From: Jackrogersella multiformis
Lineage: Eukaryota; Ascomycota; Sordariomycetes; Xylariales; Hypoxylaceae
Length of the DNA: 64,000 bases
Assembly: GCA_902806575.1 (NCBI GenBank)
Contig: CADCXD010000004.1
Span: 4,154,001 to 4,218,000 of the forward strand
Reading direction: 5' to 3'
The notes beneath the pieces are model-generated. The model made no database searches, had not been told where the DNA came from, and worked only from the letters and a program-made list of their open reading frames with translations. Numbering within the stretch: position 1 is the first letter of the stretch; each line of letters begins with the position of its first letter. Below are positions 1 to 13,794 of this stretch, piece after piece. The translations under genes were made by a program, and so were the position numbers.

Positions 1-1524
1 TCGGGGAACACTAAGCAAAAAGATCTACAGTAGTAGCTGGAGGCTCCCATCCAATCATATTGCCGGACAGGCGGGGTGACCTACTAAATTGGGAATTTAT
101 CTTCTTGCAGGTGTTCCTAGGTTAGCCGTCCGTTCCTATCCACCGGTATTCACGCCGAGGTAGGGCCAGGAATCTGGGGAAGATGGGGAAGATGGAGAAA
201 ATGGGGGCAGTTGAGAAGAACGAATTGAGAAGAAGTTATTTTGCTAGGAGGACTCCGAGCCCTATCCAGGGTCGAACACGATGGGACTGCTACTTTGCCA
301 TGTGAAAATTGTTAGTTCGGTCAGGTTTTTCGTATATTTGTAGGTGCCGCCGAGGCGATCGCAACGACTCGACCTTCCCTTATATACCTACCTACCTACC
401 TACACTAGGTACAGTTGCTTCCAACCAGCCCAGTTTATCAGAGTGTTGCTCTGAACTATTACAGCAATCTGGGACTCGATTTCGTCACGAGCATAACGGC
501 AGTGGTGACTTCCCCCGTTCTTTTGTCTTAATATGAATTACTGGATAGGAAATTATTGGTCGGAAAGCAATAATTTTACTTCGGCTTCGTAAAATGGAAC
601 AGCATCACCTACCTACCTGTCACTTGTGAAGAGTCTACCTCGTAGAGCATACATATACCTACCTAGGTAGGTAGGTAGGTATTGACTCTTCAGTGGCTAT
701 CATCCCGATGTCTTCGACATTTACATCACCGAAACCGGCAGGACTTGTGTGTCGCGGAACGGATGGGCGGTTGGCTGGCTACTTGTTGTAGTCAGGTTTA
801 CTAGGACTGGTTTGGCACATTAGTACCTAAGTACCTAGGTAATCTGTGTCCAGACTTGGGTAGAATGCAAGTCACTGTGCGCGTAAGCTAACCAGGAACT
901 GTATACCTACGATGACGCCTTGTAGAAGTTGGGTTCTGAGGTGCTAAAGGGTGTAGATGCCGGCACGAATATTGCGTGTGTCACTGAAGCCATATAGGAG
1001 GATATCACCCAGCTATCAAGTCAATACGACATGAGCGGACGCTATTTCTCGTCTGGCGGCCAGATACAGGAGGTGTTGTACAACAGCACTAGCTGGGAGG
1101 AACTAGGATATATAATTACTATTGACACTAGGTAAGTATAAGTAGATTTACCACCTCTCCTATATATTCTGTATATTCTGTGTACTGGTCAGCTCATATT
1201 AGTTACCTCTGTGATAGTTAGCAGGTGGCATGCCTGAACTGCTTCGAATTTGGATGATTTATAGAAATGGAGAAACTTATAGACAGTTTTCCCTTACTGG
1301 AAATTTGACCATATCTTCGTAGCTAGATAATAATAAGCCTAACGTTTCAACGCGAGATGGAACTCGTTTCAACCATTTATTAATACATATTCCGTACCCC
1401 TCTTAACTCGGTAAGCGTCATTCAACCATAATATGCCTAGTCCGTCGGTAGGTCTCGCTATGAAGCTCTACTAGCATAGTCAAACAGAAAATTTGCGTCA
1501 TACTGCGACACCTAGTCGTTTCGT
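1..1524. other. Intergenic region, left edge of window
   Basis: No convincing coding region is visible; the short open frames here have no recognisable motif and no neighbouring exons. The stretch carries copies of the palindromic CCTACCTAGGTAGG family, with a clear one at about 657-680 and others near 833 and 380-410. It lies downstream of the DUF3429 gene on the minus strand and presumably contains its 3' untranslated region. Confidence 0.6.
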
Positions 1525-2796
1525 TCATTTCTCATTACCTTTTTCGCTACTAGCTTGCTTCTCTCCCTGTGAGCCTTCGTCCTTCTCCTTTTCGCCTTTA
1601 CCTTTTTCCTCTTCTCCATTTTCCTTTCCCACGCTCTCCTCATCCTTCATTCCCCCCTTTTTCTTCTTCATCTTCTCCTCCTCCTCGGCGGCCTGCTTCT
1701 CTTTCTGTGTATTTTCCTTCTCCTTATTCTCAAGTTCTTCCCACTTCTTGGTGTAGACCTCTTCGGCTCCGTGGTCATGGACCTTGTCACTTAGTCCGCT
1801 GAGCCTCGATTTAGCGTCACCGACCTTCATTCGGCCAAGGAGACTTATAAAGATGGCAGCGCCTACAATAGCTGTTAGGACAAACCGGTATATTCCGTAC
1901 CACGACGGCACCCAAGCTCGGACGGTAGCTCGAGCATCGGCAAAGTATAACATGACGAAGGCCGCAAATTGCGACGTCAGTGCGAAGTCCATTGGCATCA
2001 ATAGGGTCGGCCAAGCTACTATGGATGCCACGACACCGAGTCCGTACCGGAACCGCGTTCGCTCCGGGTTGGGCACCTTATCGACGTACTCCATGCCCCA
2101 ATGGACTGCGCCAATGAAGGTGATTAGGATGGCCCCATAGCCTAGTTGTAAGGGCTCAATGACGTTTAACAAGTGACGGGCCGTATCATGACTGATCAGG
2201 ATGTTGTTCACAAAATTGGACGTAGATGGCCACTCGGTGTTTAGGTCCCATGAGAGATAGACGGTGGATATCGATGTTGCAAGGTAAGGTAAGGTGCCGG
2301 CAAGGCCTAGGAAGTAAGGTTCTTTAGGGACGCTTGAGAGTGCAAAGGTCTCTTTGACGGTCTCCTAGAGTTAATCTATTAGTAGGCATGTTTTTGGGTT
2401 TACTTTTCAAAGAGGTAGAGACGGCTGTACTAGATCGTCCTTAATGCCATGCGCAATAGGCTTCTGTTCTCTCACACTACCAGGCTCATATATGTGGCGA
2501 ACACTAGACTCTGTGGTTACTTCTTCCGGGTGTGATTCGAGCTTCTGCTGGCCGATTCTCTTTTCTTCCTCGAGGTCTCTTCCTTGCTGGAGGCCGCTTG
2601 GAGCCTTAGTGACATATCGAGCTTTGTGTACCAGCGGAGCAATGTGGGAAACAAGCGGCGCTGGAGGTATTAAGTTGGGTGTAGTAGTTGTAGTTGCTGC
2701 TCTAAGTTGTAAGTTCGGCAGCGGTGAGATTGAAAGTCTTTGTGAAGCAATTGCTCTGGGTGACTTTGTCAAAAGAGATCGTGTGCTTCGTAGCAT
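1525..2796 (-). CDS. Mitochondrial DUF3429 / TMEM69-like inner-membrane protein
   Basis: Two exons, 2431-2796 and 1525-2364, give 401 residues. The intron (2365-2430, 66 nt) uses a weak GTACAG donor with a CTAAT branch region and CTAG acceptor. I chose it because it keeps the frame and yields the smooth join KDDL/ETVKETFAL; reading on instead meets a TGA at 2407. The N-terminus (MLRSTRSLLTKSPRAIASQR) is Arg/Ser-rich without acidic residues, like a mitochondrial presequence. The core from about residue 135 shows the family pattern EPYFLGLAGTLPYLATSIST, followed by hydrophobic segments around HWGMEYV, the WPTLLMPM stretch and FVLTAIVGAAIFISLL, so about four to five membrane spans. The last 80 or so residues are an extreme Lys/Glu-rich tail. 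Family members are usually annotated as mitochondrial inner-membrane proteins of unknown role. A GTGAGA donor further upstream would be an alternative that drops 15 residues. Confidence 0.85.
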
Positions 2797-4143
2797 TATG
2801 GCAGGACTGTATACCTACATAGGTAGGTATCTAATACAGAGCACCCGAGGTAGAAATGTGGAAATGTGTAAGAGAAAGTGGTCAATTCTGCAGCGTGTAG
2901 AAGATGACGATGCTACGATGATACAAGGATGTTATACTCTTGAGACTGTCACAGATATATGTTCTTAAATTAACAATAGAGAGTACTAGCGTCGTTGCGT
3001 CGTTGCGATGAAAAGTCAATTCCAAGTAAACAAATAACTACCTAGGTACCTAGGTACCTACTACTTTAGGTACCTAAAAGGTGAAAGAACTGATGTAATT
3101 GCGTCGTCACAGCTGTGAGACTTTCTACTTCTACAGAGCTGTTCCTGCTTGTTCTTGATGTCATTGTCAATATTAAATCCGTATGTAATGACGTAATAAG
3201 TTGAATGCGTACCTATGTACCTAGGTACCTAGGTACCGAGCTCTCTTCCCCTCCATATGTGGCTGACCGTTTTTTCGCTGAGGGGACGAGGGCAGGGAGG
3301 GGGCAGGGAGAGGTGTGTTTAAATTTGGGGGTCGTGGCTCAACAACAGCGTCATCACTTCCCTCAAACAGGCAACCTTGAACGACCTTGGGAGGTAAAAG
3401 CAGTATCTGGTAGTACTCCCAAGTGATACATCAATACAATTACCTACCCAAAGTACCTTCCAATACACAATTATTTTCCTTTTCTTGGGCAGGAGAACTC
3501 AAGCCCAATCCACTTTTTTTTTTTTTTTTGGTACGTCGACTATCGACAATCGACCTAAGAATAACATAACAATATAACAACCTTGGAACTTGAACCTTGG
3601 AACTCTAGTAGAGAGTTGTCCACGTCTGTCTACCTGTCTGCCGTAGATAATCGATCCCAGTCATGGAAAATTCCAAAGTCCATTTATGAGCTCTTCAACT
3701 ACCTAGGTACCTACACAGCCTCGATCACCCCCTCTCTCTTCCATATTCCTACCTGTCTTCTCATACCCTGCGTACCTAGGAACTATATCTTAGAACTGCA
3801 CGACATCCTATCCCCCGATCGAACTATCAGTCTTCCTCGCTACTACTCGTCTCAACCAATTCCCCTTCTTCAAACCGTCCACGAGTTCTTTGTCGCGGCG
3901 CACGTGTCCGTTGATAGCTACCTAAGTACAACATAACGAGCCGATGGTTACTTCGTTGAATTATCGAATATAACGTGCGATATTATCGGTATCTGAGACC
4001 TTGCAAGACGACAATAGACCGATGCGCTAGATCACAATTACCTTTCATCCGGTTTATTCGCGTTCCTGCAGATGAAGCGACTCAATACCCTTCAGTAATC
4101 TACAAACTTGTCCCGGCCCGGGTTACGGCGCAGTAAAGCTGAG
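2797..4143. other. Divergent intergenic region before VPS13
   Basis: This is the shared upstream region of the DUF3429 gene (minus) and VPS13 (plus). It contains tandem TACCTAGG units at about 3041-3078 and 3215-3238, a poly-T tract at about 3514-3529 and pyrimidine-rich stretches before the VPS13 start that look like fungal promoter or 5' untranslated sequence. A 117-codon open frame at 3583-3936 has no recognisable motif and is judged spurious or part of the leader. Confidence 0.55.
3041..3078. repeat. Tandem TACCTAGG palindromic repeat cluster
   Basis: Three or more head-to-tail copies of the 8-bp unit CCTAGGTA, which is self-complementary in two registers (CCTAGG and GGTACC). It belongs to the window-wide family and lies in the divergent promoter region upstream of VPS13. 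A second short tandem run lies at 3215-3238. Confidence 0.85.
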
Positions 4144-7100
4144 ATGCTGGAAGGTTTGGTTGCTGGGTTGCTTAACCGCTTCCTAGGCATGTACGTCAAG
4201 AACTTCGACCCTACCCAGCTGAAAGTCGGTATATGGTCTGGCGATGTGAAGCTCCGCAATCTCGAGCTTCGAAAGGAAGCCCTCGATCAGTTGAAACTCC
4301 CTATTAATGTTATGGAGGGACATCTGGGAGAGCTCACACTTGTTATTCCCTGGTCCAATCTACGAGGAGCTCCGGTCAAGGTCTTTATTGAGGATGTTTT
4401 CCTCCTTGCATCACCAAAGGAAGAGGCCGCCTACGATGAGGACGAGGAGGAGCGTAGACGGCAGCGATTGAAGATGGAAAAGCTGGATTCCGCTGAGCTC
4501 TTAAAAGAACGGTCCCAAGAAGGTCTTAGCCAGGAGGAGCAGAAGAGGAGCCAGAGTTTTACAGAGAGCCTGGTCACCAAGATTGTCGACAATTTACAGG
4601 TCACAGTCAAGAATATTCACGTGAGATATGAGGATACTATATCCGCTCCCGGCCATCCTTTCGCCCTGGGCGTCACCCTTGCCGAGTTCAGCGCAGTCAG
4701 TACAGATGGCGAATGGAAGCCTACTTTCATCCAGAATTCGACTACAACCACACACAAGCTAGCCAAGCTTGGCGCATTAGCAGTCTACTGGAATACAGAC
4801 ACCACATTGCTTGGACCAGGTCGTGAGATGGGTATAGAGGACCAACCAATCACCCATGATGACATGGTAGCAAATTTCAAAGAGATGATTGGGAAAGGTG
4901 ACAATACCTCCTCGGCAGACCACCAATTCATTTTGAAGCCGGTGAGTGGCCAAGCTAAGATTGAATTGGATAAGACGGGCGACATCCATGTCCCTAAGTT
5001 CAAGGCAAGCTTGCTGTTTGACGAGATAGGCGTCGTTCTTGACGATGATCAATATCGAGACGGTTTGATGATGGTTGACCTTTTCCATTACTTCATTCGC
5101 CACCAGGAATACAAGAAGCTTCAACCTAAGGGGGTGACTCCAAAAGAAGACCCTCGGGCCTGGCTCAAGTTCGCAGGGAATGCGGTACTGAGTAAAATCC
5201 ATGAGAGGAACCGCCGGTGGACTTGGGACTACTTCCGTGAGCGTCGTGATGACCGTCGTCGATACATCGAGATTTTCAAGAAAAAAAGGGCAAGTCAGCA
5301 ATTGTCGCCGCAGGATATTGACGATTTTGAGCAACTTGAGTGGAAACTCGAGTATGAAGATATGCGCTTCTGGCGATCTTTAGCTCGCAACCAACTGAGG
5401 AAAGAGAACGCTGAAGCCCTCAAGAGAGCATCCCCGAAGACCGAGCAGCAACAGCAAGGATGGCTGGCCTGGGCGTGGGGTTCGAAACCGACTGAACCCA
5501 CTGACTTGACAGAGGAGAATACCCAGATAACCGAGGAGCAGCGTAAAGAGCTCTACGAGGCAATAGACTGGGACGAGAAGACTGCTCTCGCTGAAGCTGT
5601 GGATACGCCGCGTGACACTGTTAAAATGCAAATCGATGCGTCTCTCAGTACCGGAAGCTTCACTCTGAGACAAAGCCCCCATGGCAATAAGACCGATTTG
5701 CTAAGCTTGCATTTTGATATTTTCAAAGCGAAAGCACTCAAGAGGCCCGACTCTATGCTTGCTGATATTAGCCTTGGCGGTTTCCGAGTCAACGATGGTA
5801 CTACTCCGGAAAGTTTGTTTAAGGAAATTGTTCGGGTCAAGGATGCGCCAGATACTAACGTCAAGAGACGGCTTTCCATTGCCGAGCTGGAGGACTCTGA
5901 CCAGGAGACATTTTTCGCCTTGCAAGTTGAGCAAAATCCTCTTGATGGCCAGGGCGACTTTGCGGTCACAGCGAAGCTCAAGCCATTGGAGATCGTATGG
6001 AATCCCAACTTCGTTGTCGGCGTCGTCGACTTCTTTAAACCACCAGACAGGCATATGGAGTCCATATCTGCATTGATGGAGACTGCTGGAGCCACGGTCG
6101 AGGGTTTGAGACAGCAGACGCGTGCTGGACTCGAGTTCGCCCTTGAAGAACATAAGACCATTAATGCTAAGCTAGATCTCCAAGCACCTCTTATCATAAT
6201 TCCCCAGTCCATCAAGACTGGCAGGTCTACCTGTCTCATTCTAGACGCTGGCCATATCAGCGTTAACAGTGAATTGGTTGATAAGGGGACCTTGAAACAA
6301 GTACAGGATAAACAGAACCAGAAGTTCTCTGAGGATGATTTCAAACAGCTTGAATCTCTCATGTACGATCGTTTCCTTGTCAAACTAACATCGACGCAAG
6401 TCCTAATTGGGCCATCGATCGAGGAAACAAAATCTCAACTAGTCGGAAAGGACGATACGCGTATGCTGCACATTGTGGAGAAGATTAATGTCAACTTTGT
6501 AGTAGCTTTGTCGATACTGCCAAAGGCACCGAATTTGTCCAAGGTCAAGGTGTCAGGCCACATGCCGGTGCTTCGAGCCATGGTATCAGACACCAAATAT
6601 AAGAGCCTCATGAAGCTAATCGATGTCGCGATACCAAAGTTTGATGCTGAAAAGCAACCAACTATAATCTCAGGGCAGCCTAAGAGGCCACGCTTACTAA
6701 GCTCCGCGTCGAATCGCTTGCCTAAGTTGCACGATCGTAAGAGTTCGGCCAACTTATTCCTCACTCAACAAACCGCTGTTATCCTAGACAGCGAATCAGA
6801 CGATGACGAAGATGAATTTGAGGATGCCGCTGATGGAAGCTCAACCCACCACCTTAAGACCCAACAGCGGAACTTCGAATTTAAATTTGCGGTTGACAAG
6901 CTACAAGGCTCTCTCTATCGGAGCGACCCTGATGGGGAGCAACCTGAGTCCCTACTCGTAGAACTGATCGCGGAGAATTTTGATCTCAATTTCTACATTA
7001 GGCCGTTTGATATGGCAGCCGAGGTATCTCTGGGGTCTGTGACGGTGGACGACTTCGTTGACAACCCCCCCGCGGAGTTCAAATCTATTGTATCATCGGG

Positions 7101-10100
7101 TGATGTTGAAGATCACCAGCAACAGAGAGACCTTGTCCGTGTCAAGTTTACCAAAGTAAAACGGGAGTCCCCGGAGTTCATGCCTGTCTACGAAGGCATA
7201 GAGACAAACGTCAATGTCGCCGTTTCCACAATAAATCTCATCGTGACAAGGAAGACCTTGCTCACGCTATTAGATTTCATACTCACCACATTCACGAATA
7301 ATGACGGCCAAAACTCCCAACCGAGGAGGGTAATCAAAGATACCGACGAGGAGGGTGATGAGATCGAAATCGTGGAGCCGGTGACTGGTTCACAGCAGAG
7401 CGAGGGTGGTTCCATTCGTGTCAAGGTTGACCTCAAGAGTATTCGCATGATCCTCAACAATGACGGGATCCGATTGGCAACACTTTCGTTCAATCATGCT
7501 GATGTCGGGGTCTTCTTGCTCGGCAAGACGATGAGGGTAGCAGCTAAACTCGGTGATCTGACGCTAGTTGACGACGTTAACATCGGCGCATCAATAGACT
7601 CAAGTTTCCGCCAGCTTGTCACCATCCAGGGAGATGAACTTGCTGATTTCCGCTACGAAACGTACGATTCGAGTAACAAGAAGGCCTATCCAGGATATGA
7701 CTCCTCGATCTATCTACGTGCTGGATCAATCAAGGTCAATTTCCTCGAGGAGCCCTTCAGAAAGATTATCGAGTTCCTAGTCAAATTCGGCAAGATGCAA
7801 GCTATCTTCAATGCCGCTCGTCAAGCAGCCGCAAATCAGGCCCAGCAGTTACAGCAGAGCACCAGTAGATTCAAGTTTGATGTCATTGTCAACACCCCTA
7901 TCATAGTGTTTCCTCGCAGTCTTTCTCCAGATCGGCCAAAGCGAGACCTGGTCACAGCCTATTTAGGAGAGATTTACGCACAGAACAAGTTCACACCGTT
8001 GGACGACTCTGAAGATTCGGAAATTGCCATGAAGCTTTCTGCGGGTATCAGAAACATCAGATTGACCTCTCTATTTCATTATCCTCATGAACAATCTGAA
8101 GAACTTGAAATGATTGATCACGTGGACCTTGGATTCAACATCACCTATGCCGAACATAAAGAGGGATGGAAGCGCCCGGACATGGAGATTGAAGGCAGCA
8201 TGACCGACATCAATCTTAGAATTACCCAATACCAGCTCAACTTCCTTTTAGAAATTTCCAAATCTGTCCCTTCGGCCTTCGCGACAGATGCCGACGCTAG
8301 GGGAGAAGAAGCTGAACGGGACGTTGACGAGGGCACATTACGGCGAGCTAAGACAGTGTCGTCTACCACTAGTGGAGTCGATGGCCAGTTAATTGACCTT
8401 TCTCCCGAATTGGGCTCAAGGGAAAATACGTGGACCAAGCTTGACCTTGTGTTCAATCTACACAAGATTGGCCTTGAGTTGATCAATGCCCACGAGAACA
8501 AACCTGTCGGCGATATGGATGCTGCTAGTCTGTCACGATTCTCACTGGACGACAGCAAGCTCAAGACCCGAATGCTTGCCGATAGCTCGCTAGAGGCAGA
8601 ATTTGTGATCCAATCGTTTACCATACATGACAGCCGCACTCGTGAGGGTAGCAAGTTTAGAAGAATCATGACGTCTTCTAATAAAAACGTCCAACAGTTC
8701 ATGGCAAGCGTATCTATGACTGGAGGCAAAGAGAGGAACTTGATTGCCGTGATCGCTATTGACAGTCCCAGAATCATCTTCGCTTTAGATTATCTATTCG
8801 CAATTCAGAAGTTCCTAGTGACTGGCTTAGAGGCTCATGAACCTCCACCAACGACCTTAGAAAGTCCTATAGAAACTCCTGACATCTCTGACGCCGAGTC
8901 GATGAATGTGCAGTGGACTGGAAAATCCTCTCAAGGAAGCATACGAGAACCTCGATCGAAAGAGACGCCCAAGAACGAGGAAGCCAAGATTAGCATTGCC
9001 TTCCGCATTAATATTGTCGATTCGCAGGTCATACTGATTGCCAATCCTCTCAGTTCTAGCTCGGAAGCAATTGTTTTGGGGACGAAGCAAGTGTTACTAT
9101 CGCAACAGCACTCCTTGACTTTCCAAGTCTCGCAGGTGGGAATGTTTCTTTGTCGCATGGACAAATTTGACGAGACTCGACTTCGTATTCTAGACGATTT
9201 CTCGGTTCAGCTATCGATGGACAGCTCGCAGCCGAACCGAACGAACATGCATGTCGACATCGATCCGTTAATTCTCAGACTTTCGCTTCGAGATATCCTC
9301 CTCGTCCTCCAGATTATCAGCAAGGCATCTGAGCTCTCCGAGAATGATGATAGCCAGCCTAAGGTCAGTGCATCTAACAAAAAGGCCAAACAGCTTCGAC
9401 AGGCCGGCCTTAAGGAACGTACGGCGAGTGGTCGGGGACAGTCTACCATCGCGGGAAATAGGGGCAAAACTGTCAAGACTCCTGGCACAATCACTACGCA
9501 GAGGTCTGGGAAGGATCAATCTCACGATATCAGCAAAGCACCAAAGAGCCACGAGGAGCTCACCGCTTCAATTGAAGGGGTCCGTGTTGTGCTGATTGGC
9601 GACGTCCATGAACTACCGATTCTAGATCTGAGCATCAAGAATTTTACCGCATCAGCGGCAAATTGGTCAAGCACTCTAAAGGCCGAGACAGCAATTGATA
9701 TGTATATCAATATCTACAATTTTGCCAAATCGGCTTGGGAGCCATTGTTAGAACCTTGGCAAGTTGGCATTGGCGTCGCGAAGGAGCAAGAAAGTGGACT
9801 CTTTTCAGTTGATGTCTCGTCGAAGAGGACATTCGATGTCACGATAACTACGGCAACAATCGCCTTGGCATCTAAGTCGTTTGACTTCTTGACTAAAGAT
9901 GAAGATGTGTTGGGAAAGCCTCGTGGTGTAGAGGCACCTTACAAGCTCCGAAACTACACTGGCTTCGACGTGCTAGTTCAAGCCAGAAGCCAGAGCAGTG
10001 ACGAGAATCTCTCTCTTAAGCTACAAGACGGCGAGGAGGGTCCATGGAGCTTTGAACATTGGGAAAAGATGCGAGAAAATATCATGTCGGAGAGTAATGC

Positions 10101-13100
10101 GGTGAGCAGTGTTACGGTTCAAATTGAAGGTAGTGGTTTCGATGCCGTCAAGAATATTCGCCTAAACCGCGAGGGCGAGTTCCTGTATAGCTTACGGCCA
10201 AAGACGGATAACACTCTCCATCGATTACTCGTCGAGGTGAAGCTAGGCTCGGACAATATCAAATATGTAACCCTTCGATCACCCCTTGTAGTCGAAAACG
10301 AGACGCAGATACCGGTTGAGTTAGGCGTATACGACGTCGAAAAAGGACACCTGCTCAAGATCGAGAAGATCGCGCCAGGGGAAAGCCGGCCAGCTCCGGT
10401 CGCTGCCGCCTACGTTCATTCTTTAGTAATACGGCCAGACTCGGGCTTTGGTTACGCATGGTCGTCCGAGCATCTATGGTGGAAAGACTTGCTCAAGAGG
10501 CCTACACACACACTCATGTGCAAGGGCGAAAACAGTGACCTATTTTACTTCCAGCTCAATGCAAGTTTCGATCGAGGCCATTTTTTGACTGGGTAAGTCC
10601 TCGCCATATACATGATTTTCTTTTGCAATTCTAACGTCCGCAGGAAATATCCATATATGAAACTGAAGCTCTCTCCCCCAATAGTTTTGGAGAATCTCCT
10701 TCCCTACGACTTCAAATACCGCATTTACGACAAAAACACCAAGCGGGACTGGACTAACTTTTTGAGAAAAGGTGGTGTCAGTCCTGTCCACGTTGTGGAG
10801 TTGTCGCATCTCCTCTTATTGAGCGTCGACATGCAAGACACCGTATTCAAACCCAGCGAGTTTGCTATCATCAACCCTGGTGCTCAAGAAGACTTCCGAA
10901 AGGAGCATAAACTAGTATGCAAGGATGGCGAAGACCTTCCCCTCAACCTCAAGCTCCATTATTTCAGGATTCCAGAAGGCGGTGGTGCTTTCAAGATCAC
11001 CGTTTACAGCCCATATGTTGTGTTAAACAAGACCGGCCTGGAGGTTAACATCCGTGGCAAGCAATTCCTACAACAGCCAAAGAGAGCCGCCGGCCAATCA
11101 GCTGTGGCCGACACCTCAGACCAGGAGAGGCCGAAAGCCTTGCCCTTCATGTTTTCGTTTCCCAGCGATGACCAACGCAACCGAGCTGTTTTGAGAATAG
11201 GCGACTCGGAGTGGAGTAAACCACAAAGTTTCGATGCCATCGGAAGCACGGCTGAAGTTGTCCTGCCGTCCTCTAAGAAGGATTCCGAGATTCACTTCGG
11301 TATAACTGTTGAGCCTGGTGAGGGCAAATATAAATTAACGAAAGTCGTCAGTCTAGCACCACGCTTCGTCGTGAAGAATAAGATTGGCGAAGAGCTCGTT
11401 GTTAGGGAACCTACCTCATCCAAAACTATGACCTTGAAGCCGGGAACCCTACAGCCTCTCCACTGGCTGCAAAGGTCAGACACGAAACAAATAGCTTTGA
11501 GGTTTCCAGGAATCGATGATCAGTGGACGTCGCCCATTAACATATCGGACCTTGGCACTATACATATTAAAATTGCAAAAGCCGGTCAGCGACAACGACT
11601 TATTCGGGTTGAAATCCTGATGGAGGATGCAACAATATTCCTCCATCTCAGCATGGAGACGAAGAATTGGCCATTCTCTATGCGAAACGAAAGTGATACG
11701 GAGTTCACCTTCTATCAAGCAAACCCGAACTTAGATGAGGATGGCGTTGAAGATCGTTCTGGGTGGAGGCCGGTTAGATATCGCCTACCACCGCGCAGCA
11801 TCATGCCCTATGCTTGGGACTTCCCGGCCGCTAAGTTCAAGGAAGTAGTCATCAGCGCCTTCGGCAAAGAGCGTCACGTAAAGCTCGCCGAGATCGGTAA
11901 TCAAGTCCCGATGAAATTCGTCAGCGGTTCCGGCACCCAGAAGATCATCGACATCAACGTTTCTGCCGATGGCCCGACGCAGACACTTATTCTGACCAAC
12001 TTCAAGCCAAGCAAGAGCCTGTACCGCCAGAGGACACAGGCCGGTTCAAATGCTGGCAGCACCGGCGGCTTTGAAGTCAAGAGCCAAGATACCGATACAA
12101 CATTCCAGGCACAGTTGAGGCTTTCTGGCATCGGCATCTCGCTCATCAATCAACAGCTCAAAGAACTGGCATATATTACATTCAGGGATATTAACCTACG
12201 CTATAGTGAATCAGCCCTATATCAGACAATCAGTACCTCCATCAAATGGATCCAGATCGATAATCAGCTATACGGCGGGCTCTTCCCGATGATACTCTAT
12301 CCTAGTGTAGTCCCCAAGCAAGCACGGGAGACTGAGCTGCACCCTTCGTTGCATGTCATGGTCACAAGAGTCAAGGATGATTCTTATGGTGTGCTATACG
12401 TCAAATATGCTACCGTTTTGCTCCAGCAGATGACTGTCGATCTAGATGAGGACTTTATATATGCCGTCTTAGATTTCTCTAAGATCCCTGGAGCCTCGTG
12501 GTCCGAAGTCAACGAAGGCAAACTCTGCGACGAAGGCCTAGACATTCCAGAGCCAAAACAAGAACAATCGGGCCAAGATATTTACTTTGAGGTCCTCAAC
12601 ATTCAGCCGATGCAATTGGACCTGTCCTTCATGCGCACTGAACGTGTCAACGTTGAGGACAAGACCTCCTCTCGCAATCCGGTCATGTTTTTCGTCAATG
12701 TGATGACCATGGCCATTGGGAATGTCAATGATGCCCCGATTCGTCTGAACGCTTTGCTGCTGGAGAACGCTCGAGTCTCTATTCCCGTTCTAACACAAAA
12801 CATCTCGAATCACTATAGCCAAGAAGTCCTTTACCAGGTTCACAAGATCATTGGCAGTGCTGACTTTCTCGGTAATCCGGTCGGCTTATTCAACAGCATT
12901 AGCAGTGGTATAACTGATGTCTTCTATGAGCCATACCAAGGTCTCATCATGTCCGACAAGCCTGAGGATCTTGGACTGGGCATTGCAAAGGGGGCTGCTA
13001 GCTTTGTCAAAAAGTCTGTCTACGGGTTCTCCGATTCTTTCTCGAAAGTCACGGGCAGCTTTGGCAAGGGCTTAGCGGCCGCCACTCTAGACAAGCAGTT

Positions 13101-13794
13101 CCAGGACCGCCGTCGTATAACACGAGCTCGCAACCGACCCAAGCATGCCTTATTTGGTGTTACCGCAGGTGCAAACTCCTTCTTCACATCAGTTGCATCC
13201 GGTCTTGGCGGCGTCGCCCGGAAGCCACTGGAGGGTGCAGAACAGGAGGGTGCGGTCGGGTTCTTCAAAGGCGTCGGGAAAGGCTTCATTGGTCTCGCGA
13301 CCAAGCCGGCTGTCGGGGTATTCGATCTCGCGTCCAACTTATCCGAGGGCATTCGTAACACCACGACGGTATTTGATGGATCTGAACTAGACCGCGTCCG
13401 CTTAACGCGGTTTGTGCCTTCGGATGGCATCGTACGTCCTTACAACCAACGCGAAGCTCTAGGGCAGTCCTGGCTCAAACAAGTAGACAACGGGAAGTAT
13501 TTTAACGAGAATTACATCGCGCACCTAGAGCTACCCAGGGAAGACATGGTGGTCATGGTCACATTCAGCCGAATACTCCTTATTAGGAGTCGGAGATTAA
13601 CTACCGAATGGGACATCCCACTCAAGGACGTGCAGACGATCGCGAAGGAGCGCACAGGCCTTAGCATTATCTTACGTGGCGGCACTAATGGGCCATTCGT
13701 CCCCGTCGGCGAAGAGAGCCAGCGCGCGTTCTTATACCGAATGGTGGCTGTCGCTGTCGAGGAGTTTAATCGCCGGTTCAGAGGCTTAGACTAA
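4144..13794 (+). CDS. VPS13: Vps13 bridge-like lipid-transfer protein
   Basis: Exons 4144-10592 and 10644-13794 encode 3199 residues, close to the roughly 3100-3200 of fungal Vps13. The 51-nt intron has GTAAGT, a CTAAC branch site and CAG, and restores TG/KYPYMKLKL across the junction. The first ATG (4144) gives MLEGLVAGLLNRFLGMYVKN, the classic chorein start; an in-frame TTG 12 codons earlier is not needed. Regions in order are: chorein plus extended-chorein (about 1-450), a long hydrophobic-groove rod, an acidic patch near residue 882, adaptor-binding (SHR-BD/VAB) repeats at about 1930-2500, an amphipathic ATG2_C-like segment (GIAKGAASFVKKSVYGFSDS, about 2920-2960) and a PH-like C-terminus. 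Known role: bulk phospholipid transfer at contacts between ER, mitochondria, vacuole/endosome and peroxisome, and in sporulation membranes. It is essentially free of the TACCTAGGTA motif that fills the flanks. Confidence 0.97.

Noticed and set aside
240..310. Possible tRNA on the minus strand (GTTCGACCC resembling a B box)
   Set aside because: No matching T-stem, A box or acceptor stem. Other B-box-like strings (near 32850, 44775 and 56570) also failed.
3583..3936. 117-codon open frame just upstream of VPS13
   Set aside because: No motif, Ser/Pro/Leu-rich content typical of pyrimidine-rich leader sequence, and located where the VPS13 promoter and 5' leader should be.
4108..4143. Longer VPS13 start at an in-frame TTG
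   Set aside because: The ATG at 4144 gives the standard MLEGLVAGLLNRF start of fungal Vps13; a non-ATG start is unnecessary.
5553..6383. Long minus-strand open frames (up to 276 codons) inside VPS13
   Set aside because: Antisense shadows of a strongly conserved coding region; Ser/Leu-rich with no motif.
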